Source: an uncultured Christensenellaceae bacterium (lineage in GTDB: Bacteria; Bacillota; Clostridia; Christensenellales; CAG-138). Taken from it: DNA of 12,159 nt. Made by a program: the position numbers and the translations under genes. Below, in pieces: positions 6,203 to 11,720 of this stretch; position 1 is the first letter of the stretch, and each line of letters starts with the position of its first letter. The notes beneath the pieces were generated by a model. The model worked only from the letters and a program-made list of their open reading frames with translations, was not told the DNA's origin and searched no databases. The stretch is taken from assembly GCA_902475645.1 (NCBI GenBank), contig CABSAH010000038.1, forward strand, positions 1 to 12,159. Reading direction: 5' to 3'.

Positions 6203-6601
6203 ATGGCGGAGATAATAAAGCTCAGCGCGTTCGCCGTAATATCCTGCGTAATAACGCTTACCGTGCGCGCATACAGGCCGGAGCTTGCGCGGCAGGCGGC
6301 GGTTGCGGCGGGAGCCATGGTGCTTATATACGCAACGGAAAAGCTTGGCGGCGTGTTTGGGGAAGTAAAGGCCATGCTTGAAACCTACGGCGTGCCGGGC
6401 GATTTATTAACCGTGCTTATAAAGCTTACGGGCATTGTTTATATTGTTCAGTTTGCGGCGGATACATGCCGCGACGCCAACGAAAGCGCCATGGCGGGCA
6501 GGGTGGAGCTTGCAGGGAGGATAATGATGGTTTCGCTGTGCATACCGTGCATAAAGCAGGCTATGGGCATGATAGCGTGGCTTACGGAGGGCGCGGGATG
6601 A
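6203..6601 (+). CDS. spoIIIAD: Stage III sporulation protein AD
   Basis: The product is 132 aa with three to four hydrophobic segments (~4-20, 30-44, 63-83, 104-125). The family motif YGVPGDLLTVLIKLTGIVYIVQFAADTCRDANESAMAGRVE is nearly canonical; it includes the conserved KLTGI, the CRDAxExAxAxKVE-like stretch, and the two helices after it. It is a membrane component of the SpoIIIA complex. A TTG at 6197 would overlap the spoIIIAC stop, but the ATG at 6203 gives the normal N-terminus (MAEIIKL). No strong ribosome site is seen, so expression probably relies on coupling to spoIIIAC. Nearly all its isoleucine codons are ATA (10 of 12 by hand count). The stop overlaps the spoIIIAE start (ATGA, 6598-6601). 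Confidence 0.96.
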   Translation: MAEIIKLSAFAVISCVITLTVRAYRPELARQAAVAAGAMVLIYATEKLGGVFGEVKAMLETYGVPGDLLTVLIKLTGIVYIVQFAADTCRDANESAMAGRVELAGRIMMVSLCIPCIKQAMGMIAWLTEGAG

Positions 6602-7641
6602 ACGCGGCGGATATAAGCACACTTGACATAGGCGCATGGAGCGAGCTTTGGAACGCGCTGAACGGGCAAAGCCTGGGCTTTACGCTCAGGGAGCTTATGG
6701 AGCGGATAATGGGCGCGGGCGGCGTGGATGCGGATGGCATATGGCAAAGGCTTATGGCGTTGGCGGCGGAGGCCGTAAGGCGGAACATGCTTTCGTATAT
6801 TGCAATAATAGCCGTTGCGTTCATATGCGCAATAATAAGCATAGTCAGCGCGGAAGAAGGTGCTGGCGGCGCGGGGGCGCTTATATGCGCGGCAATAGGT
6901 ACATCCACCGCGGCGGCGAAGCTGAGCGTGCTCGTATCCGTGGCATACAGGGCCATAGATTCGCTTTGCTCCTGCATGGAGCTTATAGCGCCCGTGCTTT
7001 CGGCGGTAATTGCCGCATCGGGGGAGGCGGCGTCCTCGGCCGCGCTCAGCCCGCTTGCCGCCTTCCTTTCTGGCACGGTGGCGGGCGCGTTTAGGAAGGC
7101 GGTGCTGCCGCTGTGTGCGCTTGCGGGCGTGTGCGCAATGCTCGGCGCGCTCACGGGCGATGAAAAGCTATCCAAGCTGTTCAAGCTTGTAAAGTCGCTT
7201 TTGCGTTGGCTCAGCGGGGCGGTGTTCACGCTGTATTTTGCAATTGTGGGCATATGGGGCATAGGCGCGCGTTCAAGCGACAGCGTTGCCGTTAAAACCG
7301 CAAAGTATGCAATAGATAAGGGCGTGCCGATAGTCGGCGGCGCGGTATCTGGAACGGTGGATACGGCGCTTGAGGGCGCATCGCTCATCAAAAACTCCGC
7401 CGGCCTTGCCGCGCTCATAACCGTTGCGCTGGCGGTGCTGTCGCCGCTTTTAAGCATGGCGTGCAGCGCGCTGTGCGCCCGCGGCACGGCGGCAATATGC
7501 TCCGCATTGGGCGATACGCGCATAAGCACGCTTATGGAGCGCGTTGCGGATACGGTGAACGGGCTTTTTGCGGCGGTTTTGGCGGTTGCCGCAATGTTTA
7601 TGGCAACGTGCGCGTTGGCGCTGGGCACGGTGGGGCCGTGA
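6598..7641 (+). CDS. spoIIIAE: Stage III sporulation protein AE, short N-terminus
   Basis: The product is 347 aa, a polytopic membrane protein with about seven hydrophobic segments (for example ~65-84, 95-113, 127-142, 160-176, 207-224, 276-298, 330-345). The central family block KAVLPLCALAGVCAMLGAL and SLLRWLSGAVFTLYFAIVGIWG and the VKTAKYAIDKGVPIVGGAVSGTVDTALEG motif are clear. The frame opens earlier (6466), but GGAGG (6586-6590) 7 bases before 6598 and the ATGA overlap with spoIIIAD fix the start. Most relatives are ~390-400 aa and begin with a signal peptide; this one starts with a polar, acidic segment and no signal peptide is visible. It is thought to be a core of the membrane channel. 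Confidence 0.95.
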   Translation: MNAADISTLDIGAWSELWNALNGQSLGFTLRELMERIMGAGGVDADGIWQRLMALAAEAVRRNMLSYIAIIAVAFICAIISIVSAEEGAGGAGALICAAIGTSTAAAKLSVLVSVAYRAIDSLCSCMELIAPVLSAVIAASGEAASSAALSPLAAFLSGTVAGAFRKAVLPLCALAGVCAMLGALTGDEKLSKLFKLVKSLLRWLSGAVFTLYFAIVGIWGIGARSSDSVAVKTAKYAIDKGVPIVGGAVSGTVDTALEGASLIKNSAGLAALITVALAVLSPLLSMACSALCARGTAAICSALGDTRISTLMERVADTVNGLFAAVLAVAAMFMATCALALGTVGP

Positions 7642-7811
7642 TGGGGCGCCTTATGCTCTCCCTTGCCGCAATAAGCATTGCATCGGGCATATTTGCGGCG
7701 CTTATGCCTAAGGGAAACGCCGCGCGCAGCGGCAGGCGGGCGGTTGGCATAATTGCGCTGATATATACTTTAAGGGCGCTGTTTTGGGCGTTGGGAGGAT
7801 ATTTGCAATGA
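7641..7811 (+). CDS. spoIIIAF: Very short SpoIIIAF (two membrane helices only)
   Basis: The product is 56 aa: helix 1 (~4-22, LMLSLAAISIASGIFAALM), a basic PKGNAARSGRRA loop and helix 2 (~35-54, VGIIALIYTLRALFWAL). This matches the N-terminal membrane hairpin of SpoIIIAF, whose family pattern is hydrophobic helix, L-P-x-G-K-basic loop, GL-rich helix. It sits exactly in the spoIIIAF position, between AE (1-base overlap of stop and ATG) and AG (ATGA overlap). Normal SpoIIIAF is about 200 aa and carries a soluble ring-building domain; here that domain is absent, and there is no room for it because spoIIIAG begins at once. The frame is not visibly broken by a shift. Assignment rests mainly on position and topology. 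Confidence 0.75.
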   Translation: MGRLMLSLAAISIASGIFAALMPKGNAARSGRRAVGIIALIYTLRALFWALGGYLQ

Positions 7812-8401
7812 AGGGCGCGGATGGGGTAAAGGGCGCGCTTGGCCGCCTGTGCGAAAGGATGAAGCGCGATAAGCGGCTGGAGATAGCGGTTTACGGGGCG
7901 CTTATATTGATAGGCGTGCTGCTGTTTTTGATAAGCCCTAACGACAGGGCGGAAACCGCCGCGAATACGGGGGCAAAAGCGGCCGCGGAGGAAAGCGGCG
8001 TTGCGGAGCTTGAAAAAAGGCTTGAGGGCGTGCTCGGCTCCATACGCGGCGCGGGCAGGGTGCGCGTGATGATAACATACGATACGTCAAGCCGCCTCGT
8101 TCCCGCGATGAGCACGGATATACAAAGCGGCACAACGGAAAACACATCGAATGGCGGGCAAAGCGTTAGCGAAACGCGCACGGAATCATCCCGCCCCGCA
8201 ACCATATCCGGAAGCGGCGGCGCGGAAACGATAGTGCTTACGGAAATAGAGCCCACCGTGCGCGGGGTGATAGTGATAGCCGAGGGCGCGGCGGATATAT
8301 CCGTAAGGGTAAAATTGAGCAACGCGGTGATGACCGTGCTTGGCATAAGCGCGGATCGCATAGAAGTATTTGAAATGAAAAGGGGAGAAGGGGAGCAATG
8401 A
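7808..8401 (+). CDS. spoIIIAG: Stage III sporulation protein AG
   Basis: The product is 197 aa. It has a short basic cytoplasmic N-terminus, one membrane helix (~25-43, LEIAVYGALILIGVLLFLI), then an extracytoplasmic domain in the intermembrane space. The ring-building motif parts are visible: VAELEKRLEGVLGSIRGAGRVRVMITYD, a Ser/Thr/Asn/Gly-rich insert (~96-138), and TEIEPTVRGVIVIAEGA...VRVKLSNAVMTVLGISADRIEVFEM. SpoIIIAG of B. subtilis forms a large ring in the space between mother cell and forespore. The ATG at 7808 overlaps the spoIIIAF stop and follows GGGAGGA (7795-7800). The frame opens at 7784, but that start has no ribosome site. It overlaps spoIIIAH by four bases. Confidence 0.95.
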   Translation: MKGADGVKGALGRLCERMKRDKRLEIAVYGALILIGVLLFLISPNDRAETAANTGAKAAAEESGVAELEKRLEGVLGSIRGAGRVRVMITYDTSSRLVPAMSTDIQSGTTENTSNGGQSVSETRTESSRPATISGSGGAETIVLTEIEPTVRGVIVIAEGAADISVRVKLSNAVMTVLGISADRIEVFEMKRGEGEQ

Positions 8402-8898
8402 GAATAGTTAAAAAGTATGCCGCAATAGCTGCGGCGGCAATATTGCTTGCGGGGGTTGTGTATTTCAGCTGCTCGCTGAACAAGGGCAAAAAGCCCGCGA
8501 ATACGGATGCAAATGCCGCGCCAAAGGCCGAGAGTGCAGCCGTGGACGAAAACTTTTTTGAAGCGTTCAGGGCGGAGCGTGAAAGCACAAGAACGCTTGA
8601 AATTGAATATCTTGATGAAATAATAGCCGCGGGCGCAAACGATTCGGAAACGCTGAAGGACGCAACGGAGCAAAAGCTGAGGCTGGTAGCCGATATGGAG
8701 GCGGAATTCAGCGCGGAAAGCATGATACGCGCAAAGGGCTTCAGCGATGCGGCGGTAACGTTCCATAAGGGCAGCGTAAACGTTGTTATTGCGGCGGAGG
8801 AGCTGACAAGCGAAGAGGTTGCCCAAATTTTGGACATTGTGAAGCGCGAAACGGGCGAAAAGACTGAAAACATCAAAATAATGGCAGGGGGTAAATAA
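8398..8898 (+). CDS. spoIIIAH: Stage III sporulation protein AH
   Basis: The product is 166 aa. A single N-terminal membrane helix (~7-24) is followed by an Ala/Lys/Asn linker and the SpoIIIAH core: NFFEAFRAERESTRTLEIEYLDEII (the family's FF..yR.eRd..Rs..ie.L..ii), ATEQKLRLVADMEAEFSAESMI, and the YscJ/FliF-like ring-building part from about 107 (RAKGFSDAAVTFHKGSVNVVI, LTSEEVAQILDIVKRETG, ENIKIM). In B. subtilis it docks with forespore SpoIIQ across the septum; whether SpoIIQ exists here is not visible. A purine-rich GGGGAGAAGGGGAG ribosome site precedes it and it overlaps spoIIIAG by ATGA. It ends the cluster; I see no terminator after it. Confidence 0.96.
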   Translation: MRIVKKYAAIAAAAILLAGVVYFSCSLNKGKKPANTDANAAPKAESAAVDENFFEAFRAERESTRTLEIEYLDEIIAAGANDSETLKDATEQKLRLVADMEAEFSAESMIRAKGFSDAAVTFHKGSVNVVIAAEELTSEEVAQILDIVKRETGEKTENIKIMAGGK

Positions 8899-8943
8899 AA
8901 GAAAAATATATGTGAACTGCGGCGAAGTTAGGGCATATGACGC

Positions 8944-8972
8944 TTTTCAGGATCAGAAATATCTGGTATAAT
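8944..8972 (+). promoter_or_regulatory. Extended -10 promoter of asp23
   Basis: TTTTCA (8944-8949), a 17-base spacer and TATAAT (8967-8972) preceded by TGG (8964-8966) form a good sigma-A promoter with an extended -10. The start would be about 25 bases before the asp23 ATG. Confidence 0.7.
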
Positions 8973-9002
8973 ATCAAAAAAGACAAACAAGGAGGGCATA
9001 TT

Positions 9003-9434
9003 ATGGCAGCAGAGAATGAAATCACCCGCGAGCTGAACGAGGTTCAGGGCGGCAGGATAACCTTTGCACCGGATGTGATAGCGACTATAGCCAGCCTTGC
9101 TGCGGCTGAGGTCGATGGCGTAGAGGGTATGGCCGGCGGAGTTGTTGAAGGCATCACCGGAATGCTCAACACCAAAAAGAGCATGACCAAGGGCGTTAAG
9201 GTAGATGTAGACGAAGAAAGAGTAACGGTTGAAATCAGCGTTATAATCAAATACGGCTATAAGCTGCACGAAGTCTGCGCAAATATCCAGGGCGGCGTCA
9301 AAAACGCGATAGAGACCATGACAGGCCTTACCGTTGGCGAGGTCAACGTGTTCGTATCGTCAATCAGCTTTGAAAAGGCCAAGAAGCAGCCTGCGCAGCC
9401 CGCGGCCGGAGCTGAACTGCCCGCAGAAGAATAA
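9003..9434 (+). CDS. Asp23/Gls24 family envelope stress protein
   Basis: The product is 143 aa. The Asp23 domain spans ~17-122: GGRITFAPDVIATIASLAAAEVDGVEGMAGG, then KGVKVDVDEERVTVEISVIIKYGYKLHEVCANIQGGVKNAIETMTGLTVGEVNVFVSSISF. An acidic/Pro/Ala tail follows. In Staphylococcus aureus Asp23 is an abundant protein held at the membrane by AmaP and linked to cell-envelope stress. AmaP is encoded next door, so the same anchoring is likely. GGAGGG (8991-8996) lies 6 bases before the ATG; a frame opening at 8937 precedes the promoter -10 and is not used. Codon use differs from neighbours: ACC is 7 of 10 Thr codons and ATC 6 of 11 Ile codons, suggesting high expression. Confidence 0.95.
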   Translation: MAAENEITRELNEVQGGRITFAPDVIATIASLAAAEVDGVEGMAGGVVEGITGMLNTKKSMTKGVKVDVDEERVTVEISVIIKYGYKLHEVCANIQGGVKNAIETMTGLTVGEVNVFVSSISFEKAKKQPAQPAAGAELPAEE

Positions 9435-9454
9435 GAAAAGAGCAAAAGAGAATC

Positions 9455-9482
9455 TTACGCCGCCGCGCATACGGCGGCGTAA
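9455..9482 (+). promoter_or_regulatory. Perfect hairpin between asp23 and amaP
   Basis: ttacgccgccg (9455-9465) and cggcggcgtaa (9472-9482) form a perfect 11-bp stem with a 6-base loop. No T-run follows. It ends four bases before the amaP ribosome site (GGAG, 9487-9490). It could protect the asp23 message, be a processing site, or reduce expression of amaP relative to asp23. Confidence 0.6.
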
Positions 9483-9497
9483 ATTAGGAGCGAAAAA

Positions 9498-10076
9498 ATG
9501 AAATTCAATTTATTCGATAAGTTCCTGTTGGTGCTGCTTCTGCTTTGCGCAATAGCGCTAAGCGCCCTGTGCGTCGCGGCGGCCATGGGCTTCGTTACAT
9601 ACGAAATGATAGTAGCCCCGATAGCGATAGTTACAAACGGCCTTATAGCGAATAAGCTCATACTCGGCGCCATGGGCGTTGTGCTGCTGGCTGTTTCACT
9701 CAGGCTGTTTGTTGCAATGGGCAAAAAGAAGGATGCAAATAAGGCCGCCTCCAATGCGCCTACTTCCACAATGATAATGAACGGCGAAAACGGCACGGCA
9801 TACATAACCATATCCGCAATAGATGCGCTGGTGCAGCGGCATTGCCGCTCCAACGCCAAGGTAAGGGAATGCGAAAGCGTTATTGTTCCCGCAGGCGAAA
9901 CTGCATCGGGAGTTAGCATAAGGCTAAAGCTCAGCGTTGCGCCGGATACGGTTATACCGGAGCTTAGCGCAAAGCTTCAGCAAAGCCTGAAGGAATACAT
10001 AGAAACGCTTTGCGGCGTAAGCGTTAACGCAACGGATATTCTTATCGTGCCGGCTCAGCAGCCCAAGAGCATGTAA
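9498..10076 (+). CDS. amaP: Alkaline shock response membrane anchor protein AmaP
   Basis: The product is 192 aa. Two membrane helices (~8-33 and ~54-73) with a short extracytoplasmic loop are followed by a Lys-rich, Asn/Ala linker and a cytoplasmic domain (~95-186). That domain looks like an Asp23 fold: GTAYITISAIDALVQRH, SGVSIRLKLSVAPDTVIPELSAKLQQSLKEYIETLCGVSVNATDILIV. AmaP tethers Asp23 to the membrane in Staphylococcus. The gene follows asp23 by 63 bases that contain a hairpin, has GGAG just upstream of its ATG, and is followed 10 bases after its stop by the DUF2273 gene. These three form the usual envelope-stress module. Confidence 0.88.
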   Translation: MKFNLFDKFLLVLLLLCAIALSALCVAAAMGFVTYEMIVAPIAIVTNGLIANKLILGAMGVVLLAVSLRLFVAMGKKKDANKAASNAPTSTMIMNGENGTAYITISAIDALVQRHCRSNAKVRECESVIVPAGETASGVSIRLKLSVAPDTVIPELSAKLQQSLKEYIETLCGVSVNATDILIVPAQQPKSM

Positions 10077-10086
10077 GGAGCGAGGG

Positions 10087-10305
10087 ATGAATTTTTTTGA
10101 ATTCTGGAATCAATACAAATGGCGCATCGTAAGCGTGCTGTTCGCCATTGTTTTTGCGGCGTTCCTGTTCACCATCGGCTTTTGGAAAACGCTGCTGCTG
10201 TTCGTGCTTGTGGGCATTGCGTTCTTTATAGGCAGCCTGCTTGATGAAGGCGGGCGCGCAAGGGTGGGCGAATTTTTCCGTTCCCTCTTCAAAAGAAAGG
10301 AATAA
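10087..10305 (+). CDS. DUF2273 family small membrane protein
   Basis: The product is 72 aa. It starts MNFFEFWNQYKWRI, has two membrane helices (~12-29 and ~33-49), and ends in an amphipathic basic tail (GRARVGEFFRSLFKRKE). This is the typical DUF2273 layout, a family almost always encoded with Asp23 and AmaP in Firmicutes. The function is not known beyond a likely part in the same membrane-associated module. AAGGAG (10074-10079) overlaps the amaP stop codon and precedes the ATG by 7 bases. Its 3' end contains the -35 box of the nusB promoter. Confidence 0.88.
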   Translation: MNFFEFWNQYKWRIVSVLFAIVFAAFLFTIGFWKTLLLFVLVGIAFFIGSLLDEGGRARVGEFFRSLFKRKE

Positions 10306-10316
10306 CGCGGTATAAT
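10288..10316 (+). promoter_or_regulatory. Sigma-A promoter of nusB
   Basis: TTCAAA (10288-10293), a 17-base spacer and TATAAT (10311-10316) overlap the end of the DUF2273 gene. The nusB ribosome site AAAGGA (10334-10339) follows at a suitable distance. Confidence 0.6.
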
Positions 10317-10348
10317 TATTCACCAATACATACAAAGGAAGATATCAC

Positions 10349-10759
10349 ATGAGCAGAAAAACCGCCCGTGAAGTGGCGATGAAGCTGGCCTTTGCGCGCC
10401 TGTTCGGGGGCGAGGATACATACGAGGCCATTTTGGAAAAGTCCGGCATAGAGGAAAAGCCTACCGAGGACGACGTGAACTATTCCGACGAGGTGCTTAG
10501 CGGCATAGAAGCGCACAGCGCCGAGCTGGACGATAAAATCGCAGAGCTTGCCATAGGCTGGAGCGTTGAGCGTATGCCGAGGGTTGATTTATCCATACTG
10601 CGCGTTGCGCTATACGAAATGATGTATATGGATAATATCCCCTCAAGCGTATCCATAAACGAGGCCGTGGAGCTTGCCAAGCGCTTCGGCGGGGACAGAA
10701 GCTCTGCCTACATAAACGGTATGCTGGGCACATTTGCGCGCCAAACGGACAGGGAATGA
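10349..10759 (+). CDS. nusB: Transcription antitermination factor NusB
   Basis: The product is 136 aa, the normal size. It is all-helical as expected: SRKTAREVAMKLAFARLF (the R-x-R-E/A-A-x-K-L-F helix), then a variable acidic stretch, and the strongly conserved IGWSVERMPRVDLSILRVALYEMMYMDNIPSSVSINEAVELAKRFGGDRSSAYINGMLG block. NusB with NusE (S10) binds boxA RNA and prevents early termination in rRNA operons. AAAGGA lies 9 bases before the ATG. It has its own promoter and probably drives the TsaD-family gene and xseA downstream. The order asp23-nusB-xseA is conserved in Firmicutes. Confidence 0.97.
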   Translation: MSRKTAREVAMKLAFARLFGGEDTYEAILEKSGIEEKPTEDDVNYSDEVLSGIEAHSAELDDKIAELAIGWSVERMPRVDLSILRVALYEMMYMDNIPSSVSINEAVELAKRFGGDRSSAYINGMLGTFARQTDRE

Positions 10760-10763
10760 TAGC

Positions 10764-11720
10764 TTGAACGCGCAGTATATAGGCATAGACACAAGCTGCT
10801 ATACAACATCCGCCGCATGTGCGGAAAATGGGAGCATCGTTTCAGACAGAAGGACGATGCTCCGCGTTGCGTCCGGGGAAAGGGGTTTGCGGCAGAGCGA
10901 CGGCGTGTTTCAGCACGTAAGAAACCTTGCCAAGATTATTCCCGAGCTTATGGCGGATGCCGACCGCGCCGCGGTAAGGGCCGTTGCGGTAAGCACGCGC
11001 CCAAGGCCGGAGCAGGATTCATATATGCCGGTGTTCCTTGTCGGCAAAACGGCGGCCGTAACGCTTGCAAGCGCGCTTGATGTGCCGCTTTTGGAATTAA
11101 GCCATCAGCAGGGGCATGTGCGCGCGGCGCTGCACGGCAACGAGCAGCTTATGGGCAAGAGCTTTTTGGGTATGCATATATCCGGCGGCACAACTGAAAT
11201 ATTCACCGTCGGCCCCAGGCTTGAAATAGGGCTTATGGGCGGCTGTGCAGATCTTCACGCGGGTCAGCTTGTGGATAGGGTCGGCGTAAGCCTTGGCATG
11301 GCGTTCCCAAGCGGTAAGCACATGGAGGCGCTGGCTTCCGGCAAAAGCGGCGAATCAGCCGTGCGGCTGCCAATATGGGTGCGCGGCACGCAATGCTCCT
11401 TTTCAGGCACGGAAAGCGCGGCGCAGCGCCTGATTAAGCAGGGCGCGGACGGGGCGGAGATAGCATATGCCGTTTACGACGCCATGGCGCGGACTTTCCA
11501 TAAGCTTATCATAAACGCTGCGGACGAAAGCGGGCTTGACTGCGTGCTTATGGCGGGCGGCGTGGCGTCAAGCGGATTGCTGCGGCATATGCTTACGGAG
11601 AGGATGGCAAAGCGCGGACATGTGGACATACGCTTTGGCGAAGCGCGGCTTTCAAGCGACAATGCCGTGGGAATAGCGCTATTGTGCCGGGATATATGCA
11701 CGGGGAGGATTGAAGCATGA
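10764..11720 (+). CDS. TsaD/Kae1-family paralogue (actin-like ATPase fold, M22-type)
   Basis: The product is 318 aa from a TTG start at 10764. Family features seen: YIGIDTSCYTTS (N-terminal phosphate loop), SDGVFQHVRNL, the metal site HQQGH (His114, His118), MHISGGTTEIF (nucleotide loop), DRVGVSLGMAFPSGKHME, CSFSGTESAAQ, VLMAGGVASSGLLR and the metal Asp in LSSDNAVGIA (~299). The loop that reads GPG..L.VG in true TsaD is here STRPRPEQDSYMPVFLVG. True TsaD transfers threonylcarbamoyl to tRNA; this paralogue, often found beside nusB/xseA in Clostridia, has no known substrate to my knowledge. AGGGA (10751-10755) sits 8 bases before the TTG, overlapping the end of nusB; the upstream ATG (10756) is in another frame. 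Its stop overlaps xseA (ATGA). Confidence 0.85.
   Translation: MNAQYIGIDTSCYTTSAACAENGSIVSDRRTMLRVASGERGLRQSDGVFQHVRNLAKIIPELMADADRAAVRAVAVSTRPRPEQDSYMPVFLVGKTAAVTLASALDVPLLELSHQQGHVRAALHGNEQLMGKSFLGMHISGGTTEIFTVGPRLEIGLMGGCADLHAGQLVDRVGVSLGMAFPSGKHMEALASGKSGESAVRLPIWVRGTQCSFSGTESAAQRLIKQGADGAEIAYAVYDAMARTFHKLIINAADESGLDCVLMAGGVASSGLLRHMLTERMAKRGHVDIRFGEARLSSDNAVGIALLCRDICTGRIEA

Noticed and set aside
6466..6597. A longer N-terminus for spoIIIAE
   Set aside because: It overlaps 132 bases of spoIIIAD in another frame; the residues are Arg/Gly-rich shadow sequence and not a signal peptide.
6582..7628. A 348-codon open frame on the minus strand opposite spoIIIAE
   Set aside because: It is a mirror of a well-supported SpoIIIAE gene. 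Its composition is a Ser/Ala/Thr/Pro-rich artefact of GC-rich codons and no family or ribosome site was seen.
7891..8826. A 311-codon minus-strand frame opposite spoIIIAG and spoIIIAH
   Set aside because: The sense strand codes for two recognisable proteins. The antisense product has no recognisable motif.
8937..9002. A longer N-terminus for Asp23
   Set aside because: It begins upstream of the -10 element of the asp23 promoter, and a good ribosome site precedes the ATG at 9003.
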